This document shows positions 17,777 through 26,763 of a stretch of 64,000 nt of DNA, piece after piece. The position numbers and the translations under genes are program-made. The notes beneath the pieces were generated by a model that was not told the origin of the DNA, ran no database searches, and saw nothing but the letters and a program-made list of their open reading frames with translations. Source of the stretch: Sphingopyxis sp. DBS4 (GTDB lineage: Bacteria > Pseudomonadota > Alphaproteobacteria > Sphingomonadales > Sphingomonadaceae); NCBI RefSeq assembly GCF_024628865.1, contig NZ_CP102384.1, forward strand, positions 2,057,001 through 2,121,000, in the 5' to 3' direction. Numbering within the stretch: position 1 is the first letter of the stretch; each line of letters begins with the position of its first letter.

Positions 17777-18712
17777 ATGATGAAGCATGTCACTCTCATG
17801 GGCGTGGCGGCGGTCGCGATCGCGGCGGCCGCGCCTGCTCAGGCGCAGGACCAGACCGTCACCAAGCGCGTCGACCGGCTCGAAAAGGAAATGCGCGCGG
17901 TCCAGCGCCAGGTTTTTCCCGGCGGCGCTCCGACTTTCTTCGAAGGCGAGATCGCGCCCGACAATACGCCGGGCGAGCGCGCCAAGGCCGCGACCCCGGT
18001 CGCGGACCTGACCGCACGGGTCGATGCCCTCGAATCGCAGCTTCAGACGCTGACCGGCCAGACCGAGCAGAACGCCTATCAGCTCCGCGAGCTCGAAAAG
18101 CAGTTCACCGCCTACAAGGCCGAGATGGACAGGCGCTTCCCCGCCGAAGCGGCGGCAGAGGCAACGCCTGCCAGCCTGCCGGTGGTGCCGACGGTGAAGC
18201 CGACGCCCGCCGCCACGACGGCGGCAGCGCCCGCGAAGAAGCCCGCCGCAACGCCCGCCAAGGCAGCGTCGCCCGATGCCGCGCGCCTCGCCCTGGTCAA
18301 GAAGGTCGAAATCCCCTCGACCGGCAACGAACAGCAAGATGCCTATAATTATGGCTTCCGCCTCTGGGACGCGAAACTCTATCCCGAGGCGGAAACCCAG
18401 CTCAAGACCGTCGTGACCAAATGGCCGAAGAGCAACCAGGCGAGCTTCGCGCAGAATCTGCTCGGCCGCGCCTATCTCGACGAGGGCAAGCCCAGCCTCG
18501 CCGCGGTCGCTTTCTATAATAATTACAAGGATCGGCCGAGCGGTCCCCGCGCCCCGCACAGCCTGATGTATATGGGCGTCGCGCTCGAAAAGCTCGGCCG
18601 CAAGGCCGACGCCTGCAAGGCGTTCCGCGAGCTCGACGATGTGTACGGCGACAAGGCGCCGCAGGATGTCCGCACCGATGCAGCCGCCGCAAAAGCAAAA
18701 GCAGGCTGCTGA
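17777..18712 (+). CDS. cpoB: Tol-Pal system protein CpoB/YbgF (coiled coil plus TPR)
   Basis: The protein (about 311 residues) has a signal peptide (ending AAPAQAQ), an N-terminal coiled coil (about 25-115, with ARVDALESQLQTLTGQTEQN), an Ala/Pro-rich linker and a C-terminal TPR region (about 180-300: NYGFRLWDAKLYPEAETQLK, NLLGRAYLDEGKPSLAAVAF). CpoB works in the periplasm with Tol-Pal and PBP1B to coordinate outer-membrane constriction and septal peptidoglycan synthesis. ATG 17777 or 17780 are both possible starts. tilS starts inside its 3' end. Confidence 0.85.
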   Translation: MMKHVTLMGVAAVAIAAAAPAQAQDQTVTKRVDRLEKEMRAVQRQVFPGGAPTFFEGEIAPDNTPGERAKAATPVADLTARVDALESQLQTLTGQTEQNAYQLRELEKQFTAYKAEMDRRFPAEAAAEATPASLPVVPTVKPTPAATTAAAPAKKPAATPAKAASPDAARLALVKKVEIPSTGNEQQDAYNYGFRLWDAKLYPEAETQLKTVVTKWPKSNQASFAQNLLGRAYLDEGKPSLAAVAFYNNYKDRPSGPRAPHSLMYMGVALEKLGRKADACKAFRELDDVYGDKAPQDVRTDAAAAKAKAGC

Positions 18713-19667
18713 CAGCAGCGAGGCCGTCGAACGGCTCGGGCGCGACCTCGCCGCGCTCGCCGGTGCCGACTGGCAGCGGTTGCATTATGGCGTCGCGGTC
18801 TCGGGCGGTCCCGACAGCATGGCGCTGCTCTGGCTGATGGCGACGCTGCTGCCCGGTCAGGTCCGCGCGGCGACGGTCGATCACGGTCTGCGCAAGGGCT
18901 CGGACGAGGAAGCGCGCATGGTCGCGGGCTTCTGCGCGCGCGAGCATATTCCGCACGACACGCTGCTTCCGCCGGCGCCGATCCGGGGATCGACGCAGGC
19001 GGCGGCGCGCGCCGAGCGCTATCGCCTGCTCGACGGATGGCGGCAGGATCATGGCATCGCGCATATCCTGACCGCGCATCACGCCGACGACCAGCTCGAG
19101 ACGATCGTCATGCGGCTCAACCGCGCGAGCGGGGTCGGCGGCCTGGCCGCGATCCGCGCACGCAACGGATCGGTGCTGCGGCCGCTGCTGCACTGGCGGC
19201 GCGACGATCTGATGCGGATCGCGTTCGACAACGACATCCCCTTCGTCGATGATCCGTCGAACGCCGACGACCGCTTCGACCGCGCGCGGCTGCGCCACGC
19301 GCTGCGCGCGCAGACGACGCTCGATGTCGAGGCGGCGGCGCGCTCGGCGCGCTGGCTGGCCGAGGCCGACGAAGCGATCGACTGGGCGGTCGAGCGGCTG
19401 ATCGCCTCCTGGCCCGATGCGTCCGATATCGCGGTGATCCGCGACGAAGGCTATCCACCCGAGATCTTCCGCCGCGTCGTCACCCAGCGGCTGCGCGCCA
19501 ACGATCCGGGGCTGGCGCTGCGCGGCGCCTCGCTCGACGGCGTCATTGCCGCGATGAAGGCGGGCCGGCGCGCGATGGTCGGCGCGCTGCTGATCGATGC
19601 GGTTCCCGGCCTCGCCGGCACGATCTGGCGCATTTCCGCCGCGCCGCGACGGAAAGCGCGCGCCTAG
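18678..19667 (+). CDS. tilS: tRNA(Ile)-lysidine synthase
   Basis: TilS modifies the wobble cytidine of tRNA-Ile(CAU) to lysidine, using ATP. The PP-loop reads [13 protein letters not shown] (SGGPDS at about 42-47), followed by [28 protein letters not shown] and [16 protein letters not shown], all diagnostic. The product is about 329 residues, lacking much of the C-terminal domain seen in E. coli, which is usual in alphaproteobacteria. The chosen ATG 18678 overlaps cpoB by 35 bases; ATG 18666 is an alternative. ftsH follows about 100 bases later. Confidence 0.92.
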   Translation: MQPPQKQKQAADSSEAVERLGRDLAALAGADWQRLHYGVAVSGGPDSMALLWLMATLLPGQVRAATVDHGLRKGSDEEARMVAGFCAREHIPHDTLLPPAPIRGSTQAAARAERYRLLDGWRQDHGIAHILTAHHADDQLETIVMRLNRASGVGGLAAIRARNGSVLRPLLHWRRDDLMRIAFDNDIPFVDDPSNADDRFDRARLRHALRAQTTLDVEAAARSARWLAEADEAIDWAVERLIASWPDASDIAVIRDEGYPPEIFRRVVTQRLRANDPGLALRGASLDGVIAAMKAGRRAMVGALLIDAVPGLAGTIWRISAAPRRKARA

Positions 19668-19765
19668 GGCGAATTGGCTCATTGTCATTTAACCCGATTA
19701 TCCTACATTATCGGGAGAGAAGCGCCGCGTGCGCGAATTTTGGCGCGAATTTGGGAAAGATTCCG

Positions 19766-21709
19766 ATGCAGGACGATAAGGAACCGCAGGGCAACCCCTG
19801 GATGAAGAGCGTGATGATCTGGAGCGGCATCCTGCTTGCCATGCTCCTTGTCGCCTCGATCTTCGGGGGCGCGGCGCAGCCGACCGGCAACACGCTCGCC
19901 TATTCCGAGTTCCGGCAAAAGGTGCAGGAAGGCGCGGTCAAGCAGGTCGTGCTGTCCGAAGATCGCGTCACCGGCGAGCTGACCAACGGCGACCGCTTCA
20001 CCGCCAATATCGTGCGCGACCCCGAGCTGCTGAAGATGCTCAACGACAATAATGTCAAATATGACGGAAAGCCGACCGAAACGGGCAATATCTGGGTCTA
20101 TCTGCTCATCCAGTCGCTGCCCTTCCTGCTGATCCTCGGCATCGCCTTCTTCGTCTTCCGCCAGGTGCAGAAGAACAACGGCTCGGGCGCGATGGGCTTC
20201 GGCAAGTCGCGCGCCAAGATGCTGACCGAAAAGCAGGGCCGCGTGACCTTCGACGATGTCGCGGGGATCGACGAAGCCCGCGAGGAGCTGGAAGAAATCG
20301 TCGAGTTCCTGAAAGACCCGACCAAATTCTCGAAGCTCGGCGGCCAGATTCCGAAGGGCGCGCTGCTCGTCGGCTCGCCCGGCACCGGCAAGACCTTGCT
20401 TGCCCGCGCGATTGCGGGTGAGGCGGGCGTGCCCTTCTTCACCATTTCGGGTTCGGACTTCGTCGAGATGTTCGTCGGTGTCGGCGCGTCGCGCGTCCGC
20501 GACATGTTCGAGCAGGCGAAGCGCAACGCGCCGTGCATCGTCTTCATCGACGAAATCGACGCGGTCGGCCGCCATCGCGGCGCCGGGCTCGGCAACGGCA
20601 ATGACGAACGCGAGCAGACGCTCAACCAGTTGCTCGTCGAAATGGACGGTTTCGAAGCGAATGAAGGCATCATCATCGTTGCGGCAACCAACCGTCCCGA
20701 CGTCCTCGACCCCGCGCTGCTACGTCCGGGCCGCTTCGACCGTCAGGTCGTCGTGCCGCGTCCCGACATCGAGGGCCGCCAGAAGATTCTGGAAGTCCAC
20801 ACGCGCAAGAAGCCGCTCGCGCCCGACGTCGACCTCCGCCGGATCGCGCGCGGCACGCCCGGCTTCTCGGGTGCCGATCTCGCCAACCTCGCGAACGAAG
20901 CGGCGCTGCTGGCGGCGCGCAAGGGCAAGCGCCTGATCGCCTCGAACGAGTTCGAAGAGGCCAAGGACAAGGTGATGATGGGTGCCGAACGCCGTTCGAT
21001 GGTGATGACCGAGGACGAGAAGAAGGCGACCGCCTATCACGAGGCCGGCCACGCGCTCGTCTCGCTTCACGTCGAGGGCAATGACCCGCTGCACAAGGTC
21101 ACCATCATCCCGCGCGGGCGCGCGCTGGGCGTGACGTGGAACCTGCCCGAGCGCGACCGCTATTCGCAGAATATGAAGCAGATGAAGGCGCGGCTCGCGC
21201 TCTGCTTCGGCGGCCGCATCGCCGAGCAGCTCATCTACGGCAAGGACGAACTCAACACCGGCGCCTCGAACGACATCCAGCAGGCGACCGACATGGCGCG
21301 GGCTATGGTGATGGAATATGGCATGTCCGAAAAGCTCGGCTGGCTGCGCTATCGCGACAATCAGGACGAGGTTTTTCTAGGCCACAGTGTCTCGCGCGCG
21401 CAGAATATGTCCGAGGAGACGGCCAAGCTGATCGATGCCGAAGTCCGTCGCCTCGTCGAGGAAGGCGAGAATGTCGCGCGCAAGGTGCTGACCGACAATC
21501 TCGACGAGCTTCACCTGCTTGCCGGTGCGCTGCTCGAATATGAAACGCTGTCGGGCGAGGAGTCGAAGCGCGCGATCAAGGGCGAAGACATCGGCCGCGA
21601 CAATGATCAGGGCAAGAACGGCAACCCGGTTCAGGGTCATGCGGGCGGCCTGCCGCAGATCAAGCGCAAGCCGCGCCCGTTCGGCGACGCCAACCCGCAG
21701 GGCGTCTGA
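19766..21709 (+). CDS. ftsH: ATP-dependent zinc metalloprotease FtsH
   Basis: The 647-residue inner-membrane AAA protease has two N-terminal membrane helices (about 15-35 and 111-131) bracketing a periplasmic domain, the AAA module with Walker A GSPGTGKT at 203-210 and FIDEIDAVG, and the protease domain with zinc motif HEAGH at 425-429. It removes damaged membrane proteins and unstable regulators. ATG 19766 is preceded by GGGAAAGA. The order tilS-ftsH is conserved in many bacteria. Confidence 0.96.
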   Translation: MQDDKEPQGNPWMKSVMIWSGILLAMLLVASIFGGAAQPTGNTLAYSEFRQKVQEGAVKQVVLSEDRVTGELTNGDRFTANIVRDPELLKMLNDNNVKYDGKPTETGNIWVYLLIQSLPFLLILGIAFFVFRQVQKNNGSGAMGFGKSRAKMLTEKQGRVTFDDVAGIDEAREELEEIVEFLKDPTKFSKLGGQIPKGALLVGSPGTGKTLLARAIAGEAGVPFFTISGSDFVEMFVGVGASRVRDMFEQAKRNAPCIVFIDEIDAVGRHRGAGLGNGNDEREQTLNQLLVEMDGFEANEGIIIVAATNRPDVLDPALLRPGRFDRQVVVPRPDIEGRQKILEVHTRKKPLAPDVDLRRIARGTPGFSGADLANLANEAALLAARKGKRLIASNEFEEAKDKVMMGAERRSMVMTEDEKKATAYHEAGHALVSLHVEGNDPLHKVTIIPRGRALGVTWNLPERDRYSQNMKQMKARLALCFGGRIAEQLIYGKDELNTGASNDIQQATDMARAMVMEYGMSEKLGWLRYRDNQDEVFLGHSVSRAQNMSEETAKLIDAEVRRLVEEGENVARKVLTDNLDELHLLAGALLEYETLSGEESKRAIKGEDIGRDNDQGKNGNPVQGHAGGLPQIKRKPRPFGDANPQGV

Positions 21710-21749
21710 TTCAGACCTTGTTCATTGATTTGGCACGATTCCGGTCCGC

Positions 21750-22142
21750 ATGACCAACGGGGAAATGCGGATCGGATCGGCTTTTGCCGCACTCGGCGCC
21801 GGCGCTTTGCTGTGCGGCATGGCGCCCGGCGATATGAGCGTCGCGACCTTTCTCGCACGCGCCGGTTCGATCGAACGGCTGGGGCCGCTGGCGATCGCGA
21901 CCCCCGAGGCCCATTATCTGAAAGGCGAAGTGATCGCCGCGGGCAAGCGCTACAAGGCGCGGATCGACGCCGAACGCAAGGCCGGGCGCCGGACCACGAG
22001 TTGCCCGCCCGAAAGCGGCACGCTCACCCCCGAACAATGGCTGGCCCATCTGCGCAGCTATCCGCCGCAGTCGCGCAAATCGATTTCCATCTACTCGGCG
22101 TTCGACGGACTGATGCGGAAACGCTATCCCTGCCCCGCCTGA
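21750..22142 (+). CDS. Exported hypothetical protein
   Basis: The 130-residue product has a hydrophobic N-terminus compatible with a signal peptide (SAFAALGAGALLCGMAPGDM) followed by a soluble Arg/Lys-rich part with two cysteines (SCPPES and the terminal YPCPA). I recognise no domain. It starts 40 bases after ftsH and is followed by the DUF3800 gene after 32 bases, so the three may be co-transcribed. Codon usage matches its neighbours, which supports a real gene. Confidence 0.6.
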   Translation: MTNGEMRIGSAFAALGAGALLCGMAPGDMSVATFLARAGSIERLGPLAIATPEAHYLKGEVIAAGKRYKARIDAERKAGRRTTSCPPESGTLTPEQWLAHLRSYPPQSRKSISIYSAFDGLMRKRYPCPA

Positions 22143-22174
22143 TGCGGCGTGCATGAGGCGAAGAAGGGTGCGGC

Positions 22175-22780
22175 ATGACGATCTATTGCGATGAATCGGG
22201 CGGACTCAATACGGGCGCGATGACCTTCGCGGCCGTGATGCTCTCCCCCGATGCCGCTGCCGCAATCCATGCCCGCTTCCGCGCCGTCACCGGGCTGCGC
22301 GGCGAGCTCAAGGGCAGCCGGATCAGCCTGACCGAGCGCGCCTATCTGCTCGAACTCTTCGATCGCGCGGGCGGACGGGCGTGGGTCGCGGTGGCGAAGC
22401 GCGACAATCTTGCGCCGCCCGCCGATGGCCGGCTCGCGACCGATCTTGCGCTCTATACCGCGCTGCTCGATCTCGCGGTGAGCAACTGGCTTCCCGAAAC
22501 CGGCGGCGTCTGCACCGACGTCGTGATCGACGACGGCCGCTACGACCCGGTGATCCTGGCCGGGGTGCGCGAAACGATCCAGGCGGGGCTCGCGGGCTGG
22601 GGTCAGGCGTCGCTCGCCGACAGCCGGCGCTCGGACGGCGTGCAGATCGCCGACGTGATCGCGAACAGCCTGTTCAACGTCGAAATCGCCTCGCCGCGCG
22701 CGCACCGCATCGGCGTCATCCTCGAACCCATGCTCGCCTCGCGCGCGATCCGCATCGCCGAACTCACGAAGCTCCTCTGA
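22175..22780 (+). CDS. DUF3800 domain-containing protein
   Basis: The 201-residue protein starts MTIYCDESGG, the acidic DES motif that opens DUF3800 proteins, and continues with ELKGSRIS, VVIDDGRYD and a C-terminal SRRSDGVQIADVIANSLFN. The carboxylates Asp6, Glu7, Asp (VIDD) and Asp (QIAD) resemble an RNase H-like metal site. No activity is established for the family; members occur both in host chromosomes and near mobile or defence genes. Here the neighbours are housekeeping genes and no mobile-element marks are visible. Confidence 0.75.
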   Translation: MTIYCDESGGLNTGAMTFAAVMLSPDAAAAIHARFRAVTGLRGELKGSRISLTERAYLLELFDRAGGRAWVAVAKRDNLAPPADGRLATDLALYTALLDLAVSNWLPETGGVCTDVVIDDGRYDPVILAGVRETIQAGLAGWGQASLADSRRSDGVQIADVIANSLFNVEIASPRAHRIGVILEPMLASRAIRIAELTKLL

Positions 22781-22788
22781 ATCAAAAA

Positions 22789-22810
22789 GGGCCGCAGTTT
22801 CCCGCGGCCC
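22789..22810 (-). terminator. Rho-independent terminator of rpoZ
   Basis: GGGCCGC and GCGGCCC form a 7-bp GC-rich stem around AGTTTCCC. On the minus strand it is followed by TTTTT, so it ends rpoZ. On the plus strand it follows the DUF3800 stop by nine bases but lacks a T run. Confidence 0.75.
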
Positions 22811-22836
22811 CCTTGGTTATCGACTGTCGTCGGCGC

Positions 22837-23181
22837 TTATTCGAAGTCGCCGCCACCACCGGCCGGGCTGCGCGGCGGCGCCGCCGCGGTCAGGCGAAGC
22901 GCTTCGGCCGAACGCGCGATCGAGCTGATTTCGTCGGGCGTATCGTCATCGTCAACGACCACCTTCTGGAGCGAACCGACGAGCGCATCGCCGAGGTCGG
23001 TGGGACGCACCGTCTGCTCGGCGATTTCGCGCAGCGCGACGACCGGATTCTTGTCGCGGTCGCGATCGACCGTCAGTTCGGAGCCGCCCGAAATTTCGCG
23101 GGCGCGATGCGCGGAAAGCAGCACCAGATCAAAGCGGTTGGGAACCTTGTCGACGCAATCTTCGACGGTAACGCGGGCCAT
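22837..23181 (-). CDS. rpoZ: DNA-directed RNA polymerase omega subunit
   Basis: The 114-residue protein begins [20 protein letters not shown] and continues [11 protein letters not shown], the signature of RpoZ, which assists folding and assembly of the beta-prime subunit. The N-terminal 65 residues are conserved; the tail is acidic and ends in a Gly-rich GGGGDFE. It is a single-gene unit with its own terminator. In many bacteria the next gene is spoT/rel, which is not adjacent here. Confidence 0.93.
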   Translation of the reverse strand: MARVTVEDCVDKVPNRFDLVLLSAHRAREISGGSELTVDRDRDKNPVVALREIAEQTVRPTDLGDALVGSLQKVVVDDDDTPDEISSIARSAEALRLTAAAPPRSPAGGGGDFE

Positions 23182-23313
23182 TGTGTTTCCTTAGAAGCGG
23201 AGAGGCCAGCCAAAGGCATGGCGGCAAGCGCTGCGCGCTAGCAGCGAGCGCCGCCGATGTCAATAAAACCCCTGCCCTTGCGGGCTCCACGCCCCCAAGC
23301 CTATGAGCAAGAC

Positions 23314-24510
23314 ATGACCGAGCCCGATGCCGCCGCCGGCCCCCTTGATACGTTGAAGGCAGACGTGGCGGGCCATCGGCTGGAGGTCATCTTCGACGGC
23401 CAACGGAGGCTCGAACGGCTGCTCGCGCTGATCGGTGGCGCGATCCGCAGCGTCGACCTGATCATGTATATTTTCGAGGACGATGATGCCGGGCAGCAAA
23501 TTCTCGGCGCGATGACCGCGGCGGCGCGGCGCGGCGTGCGTGTGCGCGCGGTGATCGACAGCTTCGGGTCGGGCGACATATCCGACAGCCTCTTCGCGCC
23601 GCTCCGCGCCGCGGGGGGCAGCGTCATCTTCTTCTCACGACGCTGGCGGTCGAGCTATCTCGTCCGCAACCACCAGAAATTGCTGCTGATCGACGGCGAA
23701 GCCGGCGTAACCGGCGGTTTCAACATCGCGAATCCCTATCTCAGCGACCGGCGGACGCATTGCTGGTTCGACCTCGGCATCGTCATCCGCGGCCCCGTCG
23801 TCGCGGACATGACCGCTTGGTTCGAGGCGCTGCACAATTATACCGTCCACGACGACGGCAAGCTGCTGGTGCTGCGCCGGCTGATCCGCGAATGGCCGGT
23901 CGATGGCAAGCCGCTGTCCTGGCTGGTCGGCGGTCCGACCCAGCGCCTGTCGCCCTGGGCGCGAATGGTGCGCGGCGATCTGGTCGGGGCACGGCGGCTC
24001 GACATGGCGATGGCCTATTTCTCGCCCGGTCAGGGGATGCTCCGGCGGCTCGGCCGGGTCGCGCGGGCGGGGAAAGCGCGCTTCGTGATGGCGGCGAAGT
24101 CGGACAACCCCGCCACGATCGGCGCATCGCGGCTGCTCTACGGCTATCTGCTCCGCCAGAAAGCGGCGATATGGGAGTATCAGCCGTGCCGGCTGCACAT
24201 GAAGCTGATCGTGATCGACGACATCGTCCACGTCGGCACGGCCAATTTCGACATGCGCAGCCTGTTCCTGAACGTCGAGGGGATGCTGCGCATCGAGGAT
24301 GCGGGCTTCGCGCAGCAGATGCGCGACTTTCTGGACGGGCTGAAAGGCGATTGCGAGATCGTCACGGCCGCGAGCCACAAGGCACGGGCGAGCTGGCTGA
24401 CGCGGCTGCGCTGGACGCTCGCCTGGTTCGTCGTCGGCGTCGCCGATTATACGGTGACGCGGCGGCTGAATTTCGGGCTGGGGGAGATCGATCCCGAGAG
24501 CGAAATCTAG
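23314..24510 (+). CDS. Phospholipase D-like / cardiolipin synthase family protein
   Basis: The 398-residue protein has two HKD motifs, NHQKLLLIDGEAGVTGGFN (His120, Lys122, Asp127) and LHMKLIVIDDIVHVGTANFD (His295, Lys297, Asp302), which form one phosphatidyl-transferase active site. Cardiolipin synthases joining two phosphatidylglycerols have this layout, though the usual two N-terminal membrane helices are absent. The downstream convergent gene resembles a phospholipid methyltransferase, which suggests a lipid-related locus. ATG 23314 gives a start at the domain; ATG 23257 is possible. Its TAG stop shares the bases CTAG with the stop of the opposing gene. Confidence 0.82.
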   Translation: MTEPDAAAGPLDTLKADVAGHRLEVIFDGQRRLERLLALIGGAIRSVDLIMYIFEDDDAGQQILGAMTAAARRGVRVRAVIDSFGSGDISDSLFAPLRAAGGSVIFFSRRWRSSYLVRNHQKLLLIDGEAGVTGGFNIANPYLSDRRTHCWFDLGIVIRGPVVADMTAWFEALHNYTVHDDGKLLVLRRLIREWPVDGKPLSWLVGGPTQRLSPWARMVRGDLVGARRLDMAMAYFSPGQGMLRRLGRVARAGKARFVMAAKSDNPATIGASRLLYGYLLRQKAAIWEYQPCRLHMKLIVIDDIVHVGTANFDMRSLFLNVEGMLRIEDAGFAQQMRDFLDGLKGDCEIVTAASHKARASWLTRLRWTLAWFVVGVADYTVTRRLNFGLGEIDPESEI

Positions 24511-25142
24511 TCCTTCCAGCCCCAGAAGAGGAAGCAGGGCGGGACGTTCACCCATTCGAACGCATTGTCGATGCGCCGGAAATGGGCGGCGAGGAAATCG
24601 CGGGCGCGGGCGCGAAACTGATAGACGAGGAAGGCGCCGCCCGGACGCAGCACGCGGTGCGTCGCCGCGGCGATCGCGGGGCCGACCCCCGCCGGCAGCG
24701 TCGAGAAAGGCAGGCCCGACAGCACATAATCGGCCTGCTCGAAGCCGTGCGCGCGGACGATCTCCTCGACATCGGCGGCCGAGCCGTGGACCGCGATGAA
24801 GCGGCTGTCGCGGATGTCCCCCCGCAGATATTCGATGAAATCGGGGTTGGTATCGATCGCGATCAGCGTCGCATCGCCCGCCATGCGTTCGAGCACCGGG
24901 CGGCAGAAGGTGCCGACGCCGGGGCCATATTCGACGAACAATTTCGTATTCTTCCAGTCGACCGGGCGCAGCATGTGGCGGATCAGGGTCGGCGAGGACG
25001 GGACGATCGATCCGACCATGACCGGATGCTTGATAAAGCCCTTCACGAACATCCCCCACGGTCCGAAAAAGCGCTTCAGCTTCTCGCGGACCCGGCGGAT
25101 CGGCGAGACGGTCGATTGGGCCTGCGCCCGAGGATTGGTCAT
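24507..25142 (-). CDS. Class I SAM-dependent methyltransferase, phospholipid N-methyltransferase-like
   Basis: The 211-residue protein contains the SAM-binding motif VEYGPGVGTFCRPVLERM, then LIAIDTNPDF, YVLSGLPFSTLP and RPGGAFLVYQFR. The pattern GMFVKGFIKHPVMVGSIVPS at the N-terminus followed by E.GPGTG is typical of PmtA-type phosphatidylethanolamine N-methyltransferases and rRNA-dimethylase-like relatives. It would methylate PE at the inner membrane to make phosphatidylcholine. Substrate is inferred. ATG 25142 is chosen because the upstream frame is low in family resemblance; the gene converges on the phospholipase-D-like gene. Confidence 0.78.
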   Translation of the reverse strand: MTNPRAQAQSTVSPIRRVREKLKRFFGPWGMFVKGFIKHPVMVGSIVPSSPTLIRHMLRPVDWKNTKLFVEYGPGVGTFCRPVLERMAGDATLIAIDTNPDFIEYLRGDIRDSRFIAVHGSAADVEEIVRAHGFEQADYVLSGLPFSTLPAGVGPAIAAATHRVLRPGGAFLVYQFRARARDFLAAHFRRIDNAFEWVNVPPCFLFWGWKD

Positions 25143-25290
25143 GACGGCTTTCGCATTGTTGCGGCTGAATAAGTGCGTGGCAAAATCGGCCCGCCAGCGC
25201 AAGGAAAGAGTCGGTCTTGACACTGGACAGCCCCCCTTTCGCGTGTAGGAAGACGCTGACCGCGGCGCAGGGCGACCGAAAGGGGACGAG

Positions 25291-26595
25291 GTGACGGCCA
25301 AATCGATTCCTGCCGACCGCATGGCGGTGCTGTTCGCGGTCATGCTCGTTGCCGCCGCCGGCAACACCGCGATGCAGTCGATCCTGCCCGCGATCGGCGC
25401 CAAACTTCGCATTCCGGACGTCTGGGTCAGCCTGGCGTTCAGCTGGTCGGCGCTGCTCTGGGTGCTGACCGCGCCCTACTGGGCGCGCCAGTCCGACAAG
25501 CGCGGCCGCAAGGTGCTGATGGCGCGCGGGATCATCGGCTTTTTCCTGTCGATGGCGCTATGCGGCCTCGCGCTGTGGGCGGGCCTGTCGGGCTGGCTCG
25601 CGGCCAGCACGACCTTCATCCTCTTCGCGCTGTTCCGCAGCCTCTACGGCGGTTTCGGGTCGGCATCGCCGCCGGCGGTGCAGGCCTATGTCGCGGCGCG
25701 CACCGACGCAGAGGAGCGCACCCAGGCCCTGTCGCTCGTCTCCTCATCCTTCGGCCTCGGCACCGTCATCGGCCCCGCCGTCGCCCCCTTCTTCATCCTG
25801 CCGATCTTCGGCCTCGCCGGCCCGCTTCTCGTCTTCGCGATCATCGGCATGATCGTGCTGGTGATGTTGCGCTGGCGGCTTCCGAACGACACGCCGCGCT
25901 TTGCCGCCCGCGGCGCGATCGCCTCCTATCCGCTTTCCGCCGGCCCTGCCGAGCCGACCGCCGAGGACGAGAATGACCGCGACCCTGCGACGCAGGAGTC
26001 GCTCGGCTGGCGCGACGAGCGCGTTCGTCCCTGGCTCTACGCGGGCTTTTTCGGTGGCCAGGCGCAAGCAATGATGCTCGGCGTCATCGGCTTTCTGATC
26101 CTCGACCGGCTGCATCTGCGGCTGAAACCCGACGAGGGCGCCGCGATCACCGGCATCGTGCTGATGGGCGGCGCCTTCGCGACGCTGCTCGCACAATGGG
26201 GGCTGATCCCGCTACTCAAGATGACGCCGCGCACGACCGTGCTCTATGGCGCCGCCTTTGGCGGGACGGGAATCATCATGACGGGACTGGCGCAGGATAT
26301 GCACGCCATCGTCATCGGCTTTGCGTTCGCGTCGCTCGGCTTCGGTCTCTTTCGTCCCGGTTTCACCGCGGGTGCGTCGCTATCGGTCCCGCGCCGTGAT
26401 CAAGGCAGCGTCGCGGGCATGACCGCGTCGATCAATGGGTCCGCCTATATCATCTCGCCCGCGATCGGTGTGCTGCTCTACAACTGGCACGCGATGGCCG
26501 CCTATGGCCTGATGGCCGCCTTCTGTGTCTGGCTGGTGGTGTGGGGCTGGTCCGCGCTACGGCAGGACCAGACTGTTCCGGACATACATATTTAG
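25291..26595 (+). CDS. Major facilitator superfamily transporter
   Basis: The 434-residue protein has about 12 hydrophobic helices in two halves, with the MFS loop motif YWARQSDKRGRKVLMARG between helices 2 and 3 and an acidic central loop (residues 225-245). It is a secondary transporter of unknown substrate; the sequence style fits the drug/metabolite efflux group. GTG 25291 is the start, preceded by the ribosome-binding sequence GGGGACGAG. It is divergent from the methyltransferase gene and ends just before an inverted-repeat element. Confidence 0.85.
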   Translation: MTAKSIPADRMAVLFAVMLVAAAGNTAMQSILPAIGAKLRIPDVWVSLAFSWSALLWVLTAPYWARQSDKRGRKVLMARGIIGFFLSMALCGLALWAGLSGWLAASTTFILFALFRSLYGGFGSASPPAVQAYVAARTDAEERTQALSLVSSSFGLGTVIGPAVAPFFILPIFGLAGPLLVFAIIGMIVLVMLRWRLPNDTPRFAARGAIASYPLSAGPAEPTAEDENDRDPATQESLGWRDERVRPWLYAGFFGGQAQAMMLGVIGFLILDRLHLRLKPDEGAAITGIVLMGGAFATLLAQWGLIPLLKMTPRTTVLYGAAFGGTGIIMTGLAQDMHAIVIGFAFASLGFGLFRPGFTAGASLSVPRRDQGSVAGMTASINGSAYIISPAIGVLLYNWHAMAAYGLMAAFCVWLVVWGWSALRQDQTVPDIHI

Positions 26596-26616
26596 AGCAA
26601 GATCGCATTGCCTTCA

Positions 26617-26704
26617 CTCGTCATTGCGAGGAGCGAAGCGACGCGGCAATCCAGAGCGTGCGTAAACCGCCCTGGATTGCTTCGCTTCGCTCGCAATGAC
26701 GAGC
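26617..26704. repeat. REP-like inverted repeat downstream of the MFS gene
   Basis: CTCGTCATTGCGAG...GCAATCCAG on the left is mirrored by CTGGATTGC...CTCGCAATGACGAG on the right, with AGCGAAGCGA-type repeats inside. The same family occurs at 44308-44390. It lies between two convergent genes and could act as a transcription stop or nucleoid-protein site. Confidence 0.75.
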
Positions 26705-26763
26705 GAGGAAACCAAAGTCATCAAGCTCCCGCGCCATTCCGGCCTTCGCCGGGACGAGCAGGT

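Noticed and set aside
16640..18559. A 639-codon minus-strand frame
   Set aside because: It lies antisense to rodZ and cpoB, both of which have clear domains; the translation is Gly/Arg-rich filler.
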